Below, piece by piece: positions 25,936 to 35,104 of a DNA stretch of 64,000 nt. Origin of the DNA: Bradyrhizobium sp. 199 (GTDB lineage Bacteria > Pseudomonadota > Alphaproteobacteria > Rhizobiales > Xanthobacteraceae); NCBI RefSeq assembly GCF_023073355.1, contig NZ_JADPJI010000005.1, positions 1,550,001-1,614,000 of the forward strand, read 5' to 3'. How positions within the stretch are numbered: the first letter of the stretch is position 1; each line of letters starts with the position of its first letter. The notes beneath the pieces are model-generated. The model was not told where the DNA came from. It ran no database searches and saw only the letters and a program-made list of their open reading frames with translations. A program made the position numbers and the translations under genes.

Positions 25936-26673
25936 TCACCGCAGGATCTGGCTCAGGAACAGTTTTGTGCGCGCGTGCTGAGGCGCCGCAAAAAATTCAT
26001 TCGGGGTGTTGGCCTCGATGATCTGGCCGGCGTCCATGAACACCACGCGATTGGCGACCTCGCGGGCAAAGCCCATTTCGTGGGTGACGACCAGCATGGT
26101 CATGCCCTCCTCGGCGAGGTCCACCATGGTGTCCAGCACCTCCTTGACCATCTCGGGGTCGAGCGCCGAGGTGGGCTCGTCGAACAGCATGACCTTGGGG
26201 TTCATCGTCAGGGCGCGCGCGATTGCGACGCGCTGCTGCTGGCCACCGGACATCTGCCCCGGAAACTTGTTGGCCTGATGCGGAATCTTAACCCGCTCCA
26301 GGAACTTCATCGCGGCCTCCTCGGCGTCCTTCTTCGGGAGGTTGCGCACCCAGATCGGTGCGAGCGTGCAATTGTCCAGCACGGTGAGATGGGGGAACAG
26401 ATTGAAGCTCTGGAACACCATGCCGACTTCGCGGCGCACTGCGTCGACGTGCTTGAGGTTGGGCCCGAGCTCGATGCCGTCAACGACGATCTCGCCCTCC
26501 TGGAATTCCTCGAGAGCGTTGATGCAGCGGATCAATGTCGACTTGCCCGATCCCGAAGGCCCGCAGATCACGATGCGCTCGCCCTTCTCGACCGCGAGGT
26601 CGATGTCGCGCAGCACGTGAAAGTCGCCGTACCATTTGTTGAGGCCGGAAATCCTGACGATGGGGTCAGACAT
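25936..26673 (-). CDS. aapP: General L-amino acid ABC transporter, ATP-binding subunit
   Basis: 245-residue ATPase of the polar amino-acid uptake family. Walker [10 protein letters not shown] (about 39), Q loop [12 protein letters not shown], signature [15 protein letters not shown], Walker [15 protein letters not shown] loop [12 protein letters not shown]. The ATG at 26673 lies 11 bases after the aapM stop; the longer open frame upstream is a shadow of aapM. Energises uptake by AapQM with binding protein AapJ. In rhizobia the Aap system imports many L-amino acids and can affect efflux and nodule nitrogen exchange; here its role follows from the complete aapJQMP order. Confidence 0.93.
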   Translation of the reverse strand: MSDPIVRISGLNKWYGDFHVLRDIDLAVEKGERIVICGPSGSGKSTLIRCINALEEFQEGEIVVDGIELGPNLKHVDAVRREVGMVFQSFNLFPHLTVLDNCTLAPIWVRNLPKKDAEEAAMKFLERVKIPHQANKFPGQMSGGQQQRVAIARALTMNPKVMLFDEPTSALDPEMVKEVLDTMVDLAEEGMTMLVVTHEMGFAREVANRVVFMDAGQIIEANTPNEFFAAPQHARTKLFLSQILR

Positions 26674-26684
26674 GATGGGCTCGA

Positions 26685-28205
26685 TCAGTTGCGGCGGTGG
26701 GCGTTGAGACGATGCTCGACGAACAGCGAATAGCGCGACATGCCGAAGCAGAACATGAAGTAGATGATCCCGGCGAAGGCGAAGCCGGTGAACGCGGTCG
26801 AAGGCGTCGACCATTTCGGATCGGAGAACGAGGCTCGCAGCGAGCCCAGTAGATCGAACAGCGCCACGATCGAGACCAGCGAGGTGTCCTTGAACAGCGA
26901 GATGAAGCTGTTGACGAGGTTCGGAATGACGTGACGCAGCGCCTGCGGCAGCACGATCAGCGAGGTCGTCTTCCACCAGGATAGGCCCAGGGCCGCGGCC
27001 GCCTCGCCCTGCCCGCGCGGGATCGCAGCGAGCCCGCCGCGGACGTTCTCGGCCTGGTAGGCGCCCGTGAACAGCGCAATGCCGATCAGCGCGCGAACGA
27101 GACCGTCGACGGTGAAATTGCCGGGCAGGAACAGCGGCAGCATGTAGGTGGCGAAGAACAGCACGGTGATCAGCGGCACGCCGCGCCAGAACTCGATGAA
27201 GGCGATCGAAAAGATCCGGATCAGCGGAATGGTGGAGCGGCGGCCGAGCGCCAGCGCGATGCCGATCGGCAGCGAGGTGACGATGCCCGTGACGGAGACC
27301 ACCAGCGTCACCAGCAGGCCGCCCCACAGATTTGTCGCCACAACGGGCAATCCGCCGTGATCGAGCCCCATCAGCTTGATGACGATGGCCATGGCAATGA
27401 AGGTGACGAGGCTCGATACCAGAGCCCGCCCGCCGGTGCGAACGCCGCCGCCGAGAACGAAGGCGATCAGCGAGACGATCGCAGCCGTGATGGCGAAATC
27501 GGTCCAGACCGATTGGCCCGTTGCCTGGAGTTGGTCACGCAGCCAGGTCAGCGGAACGATCAGCCAATAGATCGCGGTGCCGACCAGCACGATGAAATTG
27601 CCGACAATCCAGAAGAGCGGGGCGATGGCCGAGGTCTTGCTGAGAGTGAGCAGGGCCTGTCCCGCATTGACGATGCTCTCGTCGAACAGCTGCAGCAGGT
27701 CAGCCGTCCAGCTCAAGCCAAAGCCCTTGATGCCGCCGCCGTGCAGCAGGAAAAACGCGACCACTGGAAACGCAATGAAGAACAGGCTTGCATTCAGACC
27801 CTTCGCCGGCAACCGAGGCACCAGCATCGGCACCAGCAGCACCACCGCCAGGACGAATGTGAGATTGACTCGCCAGCGCTCGGCCTCGGGATAGAAACCG
27901 TAGATCAATTGCGGCAGCTTGGCCTGGATGTAGGGCCAGCAGGCGCCGACTACAAAGCCAGCGTTCTCCGTGAGGCATGCCGTGCGGTCCTTGCCGCTCC
28001 ACACCGCATCCACCATCAGGAACCTGACGGATGGAACGATGGTGAACCACAGCAGCAAGGCGCCGACGATCGTGAGCAGGATGTTGGTCGGCGAGTTGAA
28101 CAGGCGCGTCCGCATCAGCCCGACAAAGCCCGTTGTCTTCACCGGCGCTGGACGCTCGGTGAGGAGATCCTGACGGACGAAGCTGTTCGAGGCGATAACG
28201 CTCAT
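26685..28205 (-). CDS. aapM: General L-amino acid ABC transporter, permease subunit AapM
   Basis: 506-residue inner membrane permease. N-terminal helices ([20 protein letters not shown]) and a long periplasmic insertion containing [19 protein letters not shown] precede the conserved transport domain. The coupling-loop motif is [26 protein letters not shown] (key EAA-G spacing), close to the C-terminus. The ATG at 28205 overlaps the aapQ stop by four bases (ATGA), typical translational coupling. The C-terminus LNAHRRN* ends 11 bases before aapP. Confidence 0.93.
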   Translation of the reverse strand: MSVIASNSFVRQDLLTERPAPVKTTGFVGLMRTRLFNSPTNILLTIVGALLLWFTIVPSVRFLMVDAVWSGKDRTACLTENAGFVVGACWPYIQAKLPQLIYGFYPEAERWRVNLTFVLAVVLLVPMLVPRLPAKGLNASLFFIAFPVVAFFLLHGGGIKGFGLSWTADLLQLFDESIVNAGQALLTLSKTSAIAPLFWIVGNFIVLVGTAIYWLIVPLTWLRDQLQATGQSVWTDFAITAAIVSLIAFVLGGGVRTGGRALVSSLVTFIAMAIVIKLMGLDHGGLPVVATNLWGGLLVTLVVSVTGIVTSLPIGIALALGRRSTIPLIRIFSIAFIEFWRGVPLITVLFFATYMLPLFLPGNFTVDGLVRALIGIALFTGAYQAENVRGGLAAIPRGQGEAAAALGLSWWKTTSLIVLPQALRHVIPNLVNSFISLFKDTSLVSIVALFDLLGSLRASFSDPKWSTPSTAFTGFAFAGIIYFMFCFGMSRYSLFVEHRLNAHRRN

Positions 28206-29407
28206 GCGCCCAGACTCCGGCTGACGCGCCAACCATAGACGCTCATGACGGCGCTGGTGAGGAGCGAGATCAGGAGATAGATGCCCATCGTCATGGCGAT
28301 GATCTCGATCGCCTGCCCGGTCTGGCTCAGCGACGTGCCGGCGAACACGGAGACGAGGTCAGGATAGCCGATCGCGACCGCCAGCGACGAGTTCTTGGTG
28401 AGATTGAGGTACTGGTTGGTCAGCGGCGGCACGATGACGCGCATGGCCTGCGGCACGACGATCAGCCGGAGCGTGGTGCCGCGGCTGAGGCCCAGCGAGG
28501 CCCCTGCCTCCATCTGTCCGCTATGGACGGACAGGATGCCCGCGCGCACGATCTCGGCGATGAAGGCGGCGGTATAGGTCGACAGCGCCAGCGTCAGCGC
28601 GACGAACTCCGGAATGATGCGCGAGCCGCCGGCGAAATTGAAACCCTTCAGCTGCGGCAGCTCGAAGGTGAACGGCACACCGAACACCAGCGCCGCGGCG
28701 AGCGGCAGACCGAACAGCAGACCCAGCACGTAGGGCCAGATCCGGATCACCAACCCCCGCTGAAACAATGCGCGCCGCGCATAGAAGCGCAAGACCAGTG
28801 CCGCGACGATGCCGAGCGCCAGCATCGCCAGGAACGGCTCGAGGCCGCTCTGGCCGATCGGGCTGGGAATGACGAGTCCGCGGTTGCTGACAAAGGCAAT
28901 GCCGAACAGCGAGATGCTCTGCCGCGGATTGGGCAAGGCCGCGAGCACTGCGAGGTACCAGAACAGGATCTGGAACAGCAGCGGCAGGTTACGGATGATC
29001 TCGACATAGATCTCGCCGACGCGCGACAACAGCCAATTGGGCGAGAGCCGGCACAGCGCGACGATGAAGCCGATCAACGTGGCGAAAACGATGCCCACCA
29101 CCGAGACCACGAGCGTGTTGAGCAGACCGACCACGAACACGCGCAGGAACGTGTCCGAGCCGGTGTAGGAGATCAGCGTCTGGTTGACATCGAAGCCGGC
29201 ATTGTTTCGCAAGAAACCGAAGCCGGCGGCGATGTGCTGGTTCTCGAGATTGGCGCGGGCGTTTGAGACAATCTCGTAGCCGATCCAGCCCAGGATTGCC
29301 GCGAAGGCAAACTGGACCGCGATGCCGTTCCAGCCTGCCTTGCCGCCCAGAATGCGCCTGATCTTCAGCGCGATCTGGGGCGGCGGTTTTCGGGCCTCGG
29401 TGCTCAT
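28202..29407 (-). CDS. aapQ: General L-amino acid ABC transporter, permease subunit AapQ
   Basis: 401-residue permease that forms the heterodimer with AapM. Signature region AFIAEIVRAGILSVHSGQME then ASLGLSRGTTLRLIVVPQAM, the EAA-type coupling loop of polar amino-acid permeases. N-terminal helix AVQFAFAAILGWIGYEIVSN and the periplasmic loop FGFLRNNAGFDVNQTLISY are characteristic of AapQ/BztB. The start ATG follows the aapJ stop by about 26 bases; the stop overlaps aapM. Confidence 0.93.
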   Translation of the reverse strand: MSTEARKPPPQIALKIRRILGGKAGWNGIAVQFAFAAILGWIGYEIVSNARANLENQHIAAGFGFLRNNAGFDVNQTLISYTGSDTFLRVFVVGLLNTLVVSVVGIVFATLIGFIVALCRLSPNWLLSRVGEIYVEIIRNLPLLFQILFWYLAVLAALPNPRQSISLFGIAFVSNRGLVIPSPIGQSGLEPFLAMLALGIVAALVLRFYARRALFQRGLVIRIWPYVLGLLFGLPLAAALVFGVPFTFELPQLKGFNFAGGSRIIPEFVALTLALSTYTAAFIAEIVRAGILSVHSGQMEAGASLGLSRGTTLRLIVVPQAMRVIVPPLTNQYLNLTKNSSLAVAIGYPDLVSVFAGTSLSQTGQAIEIIAMTMGIYLLISLLTSAVMSVYGWRVSRSLGA

Positions 29408-29433
29408 GCCGCTGCCAGGCGGATCAGGGGCGA

Positions 29434-30450
29434 TCAGCGGATCGGCGGCGCGTACTGCAGGCCGCCCTTATTCCAGAGATTGTTGAGACCGCGATTGATG
29501 GCGAGCGGCGAGCCTGCGCCGACGTTGCGATCGAACACCTCGCCGTAATTGCCGACCGTCTTCACGATCCGCACCACCCAGTCCTTGGTCAGGCCAAGCT
29601 GTTCGCCGAAATTGCCGTCGCTGCCGAGCACGCGCTTCAGCTCGGGATTTTCCAGCTTCGCTTTCTCGTCGACGTTCTTCGAGGTCACGCCAAGCTCTTC
29701 GGCGGTGATCATCGCGAACAGCGTCCACTTCACGATGTCGAACCACTGGTCGTCGCCGTGGCGCACCATCGGACCGAGCGGCTCCTTCGAGATGATCTCG
29801 GGCAGCACCATGTGCTCGTTGGGATTGGCGAGCTTCAGGCGATTGGCGTAGAGGCCCGACTGGTCGGTGGTGAAGACGTCGCAGCGCCCGGCTTCATAGG
29901 CCTTGACGGTTTCATCGTTGGTGCCGAACGCGATCACCTCATACTTCATGTTGTTGGCCTTGAAGTAGTCGGCGAGATTCTGCTCGGTCGTGGTGCCGGT
30001 CTGCACGCAGACCGAGGCGCTGTTGAGCTCGAGCGCCGAATTTACCTTGAGCGACTTCTTCACCAAGAAGCCCTGCCCGTCATAATAGGTCACGCCGGTG
30101 AAGTTGGCGCCGAGCGAGGTGTCACGCGAGATGGTCCAGGTGGTGTTGCGCGACAGCACGTCGATCTCGCCGGATTGCAGCGCGGTGAAACGGTCCTTGG
30201 CGGACAGCGGCACATATTTGACCTTGGTGGCATCGTTGAAGATCGCCCCCGCGATTGCCTTGCAGACGTCGACGTCGAGCCCAGTCCAGTTGCCCTTGTC
30301 GTCGGGCGAAGAGAATCCCGGCAGGCCCTGGCTGACGCCGCAGGACAACATGCCCCGGTCCTTGATGGTCTTGAGCGTTTGCGCGTCGGCGGATTGGGCG
30401 GAGAGGCCGGCGGTGAGAGCGAGGGTGAGAGCCAGGGTTACGCGTTTCAT
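29434..30450 (-). CDS. aapJ: General L-amino acid ABC transporter, substrate-binding protein
   Basis: 338-residue periplasmic binding protein. Signal peptide MKRVTLALTLALTAGLSAQS with cleavage near ADA-QT. Mature protein: DRGMLSCGVSQGLPGF, DVDVCKAIAGAIF, LSRNTTWTISRDTSLGANF and CVQTGTTTEQNLADYFKANN, all typical of AapJ/BztA. The ATG at 30450 is used; a TTG six codons earlier overlaps the AAAGG that lies 10 bases upstream of this ATG. First gene of aapJQMP. The transcript presumably starts in the 390-base gap shared with metC. Confidence 0.94.
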   Translation of the reverse strand: MKRVTLALTLALTAGLSAQSADAQTLKTIKDRGMLSCGVSQGLPGFSSPDDKGNWTGLDVDVCKAIAGAIFNDATKVKYVPLSAKDRFTALQSGEIDVLSRNTTWTISRDTSLGANFTGVTYYDGQGFLVKKSLKVNSALELNSASVCVQTGTTTEQNLADYFKANNMKYEVIAFGTNDETVKAYEAGRCDVFTTDQSGLYANRLKLANPNEHMVLPEIISKEPLGPMVRHGDDQWFDIVKWTLFAMITAEELGVTSKNVDEKAKLENPELKRVLGSDGNFGEQLGLTKDWVVRIVKTVGNYGEVFDRNVGAGSPLAINRGLNNLWNKGGLQYAPPIR

Positions 30451-30840
30451 GAGCTTTGGGCCTTTCAAGGTCGTCTCAAGGTCAGGAATGTTGTCTCAGG
30501 ATCGCTCCGCCAGGGCAAATCCTACCAGGACTTGCCTTGCAAGAGTCATGCTGGAACCTTGCCGAACACCCGCCCATCCCGAGAGGCCATAACCTAATCC
30601 CCGCCGCAGGCGCCCGCCTTTGTGGCTGTGGCGCAAGGTCCGGTCAGACGATGGATCGAAGGTCGCGGCTGCCCCTCAACATGCGGCGACTGAATAGCAC
30701 CTGCGCATTGGAGAGCGGCTGGCCTGCCGGGTCAAGGGGTTGACGGGACTCTTCTGTGTTCTGTTATTAAAGATGGCGGCCTTCGGCCGACCCGCGAGGC
30801 ACCAGGTGCGCGGCGGAAACGCGGTTATGAAAGCAGACGC
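30451..30840. other. Divergent intergenic region between aapJ and metC
   Basis: 390 bases with no convincing gene. It must hold the aapJ promoter (minus) and the metC promoter (plus). A small GGCC-TTCG-GGCC hairpin lies around 30776-30790 in the metC leader. I looked for SAM or other sulfur riboswitch cores and did not find one. Confidence 0.5.
30740..30767 (+). promoter_or_regulatory. Candidate sigma-70-type promoter of metC
   Basis: TTGACG at 30740-30745 and TGTTAT at 30762-30767 with 16-base spacing, about 75 bases before the metC ATG. The -35 is good, the -10 matches four of six consensus bases. Confidence 0.35.
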
Positions 30841-32025
30841 ATGGATTCCTCGCACCCCCAAGAGCAGCACGCCGAGACCCGGCTGGTCACCTCCGGCCGC
30901 GACACCAAGGCGCAGAAGGGGTTTGTCAATCCGCCGGTCTTTCACGGCTCGACCGTGCTCTACCCCACGGCCGAGGACCTGCACGCGCATCGCGGCGAGT
31001 TCACCTATGGCCGCCACGGTTCCCCCACCACCAAGGCGTTCCAGGAGACGCTGATGGCGCTGGAGGGGCCGCAATGCGCTGGCGTCGGCATCGTGCCGTC
31101 GGGGCTGTCAGCGATCTCCACCACACTGCTCTCGGTGCTGAAGACCGGCGACCACATCCTGGTCTGCGACAACGTCTATCGGCCCTCGCGCAATTTCTGC
31201 AACGGCATGCTCGCGCGCTATGGCATCGAGACCACCTATTTCGACCCGATGATCGGCGCGGGCATCGACAAGCTGTTCAGGCAAAACACAAGAGCGGTGC
31301 TGGTGGAAGCGCCGGGCTCGCAATCCTTCGAGATGCCCGACATCCGCGCCATCGCCGAGGTCGCGCATGCGCGCGATGCGCTCGTCATCGACGACAACAC
31401 CTGGGCGACGCCGCTCTATCACCGTTCGCTCGACCAAGGCGTCGACATCAGCATGCAGGCCGCCACCAAATATATCGGCGGGCATTCCGATATCATGTTC
31501 GGCACCATCTCGGCCAATGCCAAGGCCTGGCCGATGGTCGCCGAGGGCATCCGCCTGCTCGGCGTCTGCGCGGGCCCCGACGACGTCTTCCTCGCGCTGC
31601 GCGGCCTGCGCACGCTGTCGGTGCGGCTGGCGCAGCATCATCGCTCCGGGCTCGACATGGCGCGCTGGCTGGCCGGGCGGCCCGAGGTCGCGCGCGTGCT
31701 GCATCCGGGCCTCGAGACTGATCCGGGCCATGCGATCTGGAAACGCGACTTCACCGGCGCATCCGGCCTGTTCAGCATCGTGCTGAAGCCGGCGCCGCAG
31801 AAGGCGGTCGACACCATGCTCAACACGCTCAAGCTGTTTGGCATGGGTTTTTCCTGGGGCGGCTTCGAGAGCCTTGCGATTCCCTTCGACTGCGACGGCT
31901 ATCGCACCGCGACCAAGTGGGCGCCCGGCGGCCCGACTTTGCGGCTGCATATCGGTGTCGAAAGCGTCGAGGATCTCAAGGCCGATCTCGATCGCGGCTT
32001 TGCTGCCCTCAAGGCGGCAATGTGA
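30841..32025 (+). CDS. metC: Cystathionine beta-lyase
   Basis: 394-residue fold-type I PLP enzyme of the Cys/Met metabolism family. It cleaves cystathionine to homocysteine, pyruvate and ammonia in methionine synthesis. PLP lysine K210 in MQAATKYIGGHSDIM; cofactor loop VPSGLSAISTTLLSVL (about 85-100); YGRHGSPTTKAFQETLMALE at the subunit contact; DDNTWATPLYHRSLDQGVD with the Asp that holds the PLP ring nitrogen. C-terminal SWGGFESLA is typical of beta-lyases. The ATG at 30841 gives a normal family length. Other Cys/Met family activities such as gamma-synthase cannot be fully excluded. Confidence 0.9.
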   Translation: MDSSHPQEQHAETRLVTSGRDTKAQKGFVNPPVFHGSTVLYPTAEDLHAHRGEFTYGRHGSPTTKAFQETLMALEGPQCAGVGIVPSGLSAISTTLLSVLKTGDHILVCDNVYRPSRNFCNGMLARYGIETTYFDPMIGAGIDKLFRQNTRAVLVEAPGSQSFEMPDIRAIAEVAHARDALVIDDNTWATPLYHRSLDQGVDISMQAATKYIGGHSDIMFGTISANAKAWPMVAEGIRLLGVCAGPDDVFLALRGLRTLSVRLAQHHRSGLDMARWLAGRPEVARVLHPGLETDPGHAIWKRDFTGASGLFSIVLKPAPQKAVDTMLNTLKLFGMGFSWGGFESLAIPFDCDGYRTATKWAPGGPTLRLHIGVESVEDLKADLDRGFAALKAAM

Positions 32026-32179
32026 GCCTGCGCACAAAGCAGCGCGCCCACGGATGTGGCATCGCTCCGGTAGGAACGTGCCCGTGCCGTAAACGTTAAC
32101 GGCGACGCGCCAACAAATGGTTTGAACCTCAAGCATTTGGCGCTAGCCTCACCAATCGACTCCAATCCGGACACGGAGC

Positions 32180-33871
32180 ATGGGAACGTTGGTTCTGCTC
32201 GATCTCATGGGCGGCGTTGCGCTGTTGTTGTGGGGCCTGCACATGGTCCACAGCGGGATTCTGCGCGCCTTCGGCCCCGACCTCAGGCGCCTGCTCGGCA
32301 AGGCGCTGAGCAACCGCGTCAGCGCCTTCGCCGCCGGACTCGGGCTCACCGCGCTGCTCCAGAGCAGCACGGCGACCGCCCTGATCACCTCTTCGTTCGC
32401 AGCCGAGGGTCTCGTCAGCCTCGCCGCCGCGCTCGCCATCATGCTCGGGGCCAATGTCGGCACGACGCTGATCGTGCAGGTGCTGTCGTTCAACATCGCA
32501 GCCGTTGCGCCGGTGCTGTTCGTGCTCGGCCTCGTCGCCTTCCGCTCCGGTCTGCGTTCGCGGATCAAGGACATCGGCCGCGTCTGCATCGGCCTTGGCC
32601 TGATGCTGCTCTCGCTGCACATTCTGCTCGACACGCTGGCGCCGGCCGAGAACGCGCCCGGTGTCCGCGTCGTGATGTCCGCCATCACGGGCGATCCTGT
32701 CCTGTGCATCGTGATCGCCGCCCTCGTCACCTGGGCGGTGCATTCGAGCGTCGCCAGCGTGCTCCTCATCATGTCGCTGGCCTATTCGCAGTTCATCACG
32801 CCTGATGCGGCGCTGGCGCTGGTGCTCGGGGCCAATCTCGGCAGCGCCATCAATCCCGTGTTCGAGGGCGCCAAGCGCGACGATCCCGCGAGCTATCGCC
32901 TGCCGGTCGGCAATCTCGTCAACCGCGTGATCGGGATTGCCCTCGTCCTGCCCTTCCTGGGCGCGATCGCCGGGCACATGCACGCCTGGCAGCCCGATCT
33001 CGCCAAGATGACCGCGGCTTTCCACATCGCCTTCAATGTCGGCACGGCCGTTATCTTCATCGGCCTGCTCGACACCATATCGCGCCTGCTCACCCGCCTC
33101 TTGCCGGACCGCGTGCAGGAGGCCGACCCGGCCCGGCCGCGCTATCTCGACGAGACCGCGCTGGAGACGCCGTCACTGGCGCTCACCGACGCCGCCCGCG
33201 AAACGTTGCGCATGGGCGACCTCGTCGAGGTCATGCTGCGCAAGGTGATGGCCGCGATGATGACAGGCGACCGTGCGCTGGTCGACCAGGTCTCCAAGAT
33301 GGACAATTTCGTCGACGGTCTCGACGAGGCCATCAAGCTCTACGTGACCAAGCTGATGCGGGGCAGCCTCGACGAGAGCGAAGGGCGGCGCGCGATGGAG
33401 ATCATCTCCTTCGCCATCAACCTCGAACATATCGGCGACATCATCGACAAGAGCCTGAGCGAGCTCGCCACCAAGAAGATCAAGCGGCGCTTCCAGTTCT
33501 CGGCGGAAGGGGCCGACGAACTCGCCGCCTTCCACAAGCGGACGATGGACTCGCTGCGGATCGCGTTCGGCGTCTTCATGTCGGGGGATGCCAACGAGGC
33601 ACGCAAGCTGCTGGTGGAGAAGACCGCGCTGCGCAACACCGAGCTCGCCGCGGTCGAACGGCATCTCGACCGCCTGCGTGAGGGCCGCCCCGAAACCATC
33701 GAAACGACGTCGCTGCATCTCGACGTGCTGCGCGACCTCAGGCGCATCCACTCGCACATCTGCTCGGTCGCCTATCCCGTGCTGGATGCGGCCGGCGAGC
33801 CCTATCGCAGGACCGAGGCGGAGACAGCCGCCCTGCCCGCCTCCGGCGCGGCCTCGGCATTGCCGCGCTAA
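32180..33871 (+). CDS. Na+/phosphate cotransporter family protein (YjbB/NptA-like) with PhoU-like tail
   Basis: 563 residues. The membrane half (about 1-310) carries the inverted Na/Pi repeat signatures LTALLQSSTATALITSSF and VTWAVHSSVASVLLIMSL, each with the QSS/HSS motif, and GANVGTT / GANLGSAINPV. The cytosolic half (about 335-545) is a helical PhoU-like region (DLVEVMLRKVMAAMMTGDRA, EIISFAINLEHIGDIIDKSL). Probably moves phosphate with sodium; YjbB-type members can export it. The ATG at 32180 has GGAG close upstream. The stop codon lies inside the palindromic repeat that separates it from the convergent LAB_N gene. Confidence 0.9.
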   Translation: MGTLVLLDLMGGVALLLWGLHMVHSGILRAFGPDLRRLLGKALSNRVSAFAAGLGLTALLQSSTATALITSSFAAEGLVSLAAALAIMLGANVGTTLIVQVLSFNIAAVAPVLFVLGLVAFRSGLRSRIKDIGRVCIGLGLMLLSLHILLDTLAPAENAPGVRVVMSAITGDPVLCIVIAALVTWAVHSSVASVLLIMSLAYSQFITPDAALALVLGANLGSAINPVFEGAKRDDPASYRLPVGNLVNRVIGIALVLPFLGAIAGHMHAWQPDLAKMTAAFHIAFNVGTAVIFIGLLDTISRLLTRLLPDRVQEADPARPRYLDETALETPSLALTDAARETLRMGDLVEVMLRKVMAAMMTGDRALVDQVSKMDNFVDGLDEAIKLYVTKLMRGSLDESEGRRAMEIISFAINLEHIGDIIDKSLSELATKKIKRRFQFSAEGADELAAFHKRTMDSLRIAFGVFMSGDANEARKLLVEKTALRNTELAAVERHLDRLREGRPETIETTSLHLDVLRDLRRIHSHICSVAYPVLDAAGEPYRRTEAETAALPASGAASALPR

Positions 33872-33972
33872 AGCGCGATGCGATTAGGATGAATCGCCAT
33901 CGCGCTTTAGGTTGTTGTTCAAGCATGATCTTTTCGGAAAACCGCTGCGCACTTTTCCGGATCGTGCTTTAG
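33868..33972. repeat. Intergenic palindromic repeat (Bradyrhizobium type)
   Basis: Two hairpins in a row. The first has arms ctaaagcgcgatg and catcgcgctttag; the second has arms aagcatgatc and gatcgtgctt around TTTTCGGAAAACC...TTTTCCG. I recognise this from many intergenic sites in Bradyrhizobium-type genomes. It lies exactly between convergent genes. The TAA of the Na/Pi gene (33869-33871) and the stop of the LAB_N gene (33969-33971) both fall in its outer arms, so it may also act as a two-way terminator. Confidence 0.75.
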
Positions 33973-34307
33973 CGCTCCAGCGTCTTCGAAGCGCGGCCGC
34001 GGTTCTTCACGATCAGCATGATGTTGCGGATATAGATGATGGTCGCAAGCGATTGTCCGAGGATGATGACCGGCTCGCGCTTGACCACGCCGTAGACCAG
34101 CGTCATCAGCCCGCCGCCCATCGAGCAGAACCAGAACGCCATCGGCACCACGCTGTTGCCGGCGCGCTCGCTCGCGATCCACTGCACCAGAAACCGCGCG
34201 GTGAAGAACAACTGCGCGACGAGGCCGAATGCCAGCCAAAAATCGAACTTGGCGACGAAGACGTCGTAGAGATAGTTGCTCAGCGCCTGACCGTATTGGA
34301 TGATCAT
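33969..34307 (-). CDS. LAB_N domain membrane protein (lipid A biosynthesis N-terminal-like)
   Basis: 112 residues, three to four hydrophobic helices. The LAB_N signature is clear: LFFTARFLVQWIASERAGNS, VVPMAFWFCSMGGGLMTLVY, REPVIILGQSLATIIYIRN. In many bacteria such stand-alone proteins sit beside GT2 and GT39 genes of lipid-linked sugar transfer and may help move the lipid carrier, but the activity is not established. The start overlaps the GT2 stop by four bases (ATGA). Last gene of the envelope operon; its stop is provided by the palindromic repeat. Confidence 0.88.
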   Translation of the reverse strand: MIIQYGQALSNYLYDVFVAKFDFWLAFGLVAQLFFTARFLVQWIASERAGNSVVPMAFWFCSMGGGLMTLVYGVVKREPVIILGQSLATIIYIRNIMLIVKNRGRASKTLER

Positions 34308-35047
34308 GCGTTCACCTCAGTCACATCTGGTGTCGGTTTCTTGCGGCGGATCAGCCACCACACCCCGGCGAGATCCATGATGCCGATCCACAGCCGGTCG
34401 AAGAATCCGTAGTTCGACACGCCGGAATGGCGCGGCCGGTCGATCACGTCGACATAGGCGATGTCGTAGCCTTCGCGGCGGACCAGCGCCGGCAGGAAGC
34501 GATGCAGCCCGTCGAAATAGGGCATCATCAAGAAGACCTCGCGCCGGAATGCCTTCAACCCGCAGCCGGTATCCCGCGTGCCGTCCTTGAGGATGGCGTT
34601 GCGGACGCCGTTGGCCACGCGCGACTGGAATTTCTTGAAGCCGGTATCCTTGCGTCCGACGCGCTGCCCCGCAGCGAGCCCGACGCGCCCCGCTCCCTTC
34701 TCGACCGCCGAGATCAGGTCCGGCAGGAAGGCCGGATTGTTCTGGCCGTCGCCGTCGAGCGTCGCCACGATTGCCCCGCGCGCCGCGCGCACGCCGCTGC
34801 GCACGGCCGCGGATTGGCCGCCTGACCTGGCATGGCGGAGCTGGCGCAGATTGTCCCGCTGCGCCATGAGCGCCGTGAGCCGTTCGCCGCTCGCATCGGT
34901 CGAGCCGTCGTTGACGTAGATAATCTCATAGGCCCAGCGGCCGTCGAGCGCCGCACCAATCTCCGCGATCAGCGGCGCGATATTGTCGGCTTCGTTGCGC
35001 ACGGGGACGACGATGGAAACCGAGGGCTGGGACGTCGACAAGATCAA
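34304..35047 (-). CDS. Family 2 glycosyltransferase, polyprenyl-phosphate sugar synthase-like
   Basis: 247 residues resembling DPM1/ArnC-type enzymes, which attach a sugar from a nucleotide donor to a polyprenyl phosphate. SIVVPVRNEADNIAPLI, YVNDGSTD (donor site), ATLDGDGQNNPAFLPDL (metal-binding DGD variant of DxD), DTGCGLKAFRREVF and RPRHSGVSNYGFFDRLWIGI. Unlike ArnC it has only one weak C-terminal hydrophobic stretch (IGIMDLAGVWWLI). TTG at 35047 is used; TTG at 35041 is possible. Lies 57 bases after the PAP2 gene and overlaps the LAB_N gene. Confidence 0.87.
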   Translation of the reverse strand: MILSTSQPSVSIVVPVRNEADNIAPLIAEIGAALDGRWAYEIIYVNDGSTDASGERLTALMAQRDNLRQLRHARSGGQSAAVRSGVRAARGAIVATLDGDGQNNPAFLPDLISAVEKGAGRVGLAAGQRVGRKDTGFKKFQSRVANGVRNAILKDGTRDTGCGLKAFRREVFLMMPYFDGLHRFLPALVRREGYDIAYVDVIDRPRHSGVSNYGFFDRLWIGIMDLAGVWWLIRRKKPTPDVTEVNA

Positions 35048-35104
35048 GGCTCGTGGGTTGGATTGGCCTCCTGGGGAACCAGTCCCCCCGGCAGGCAGCC
35101 GCTT

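Noticed and set aside
30451..30840. Possible SAM or other sulfur riboswitch before metC
   Set aside because: The conserved cores of SAM-I, SAM-II and SAH riboswitches could not be located; only a simple GGCC hairpin is present.
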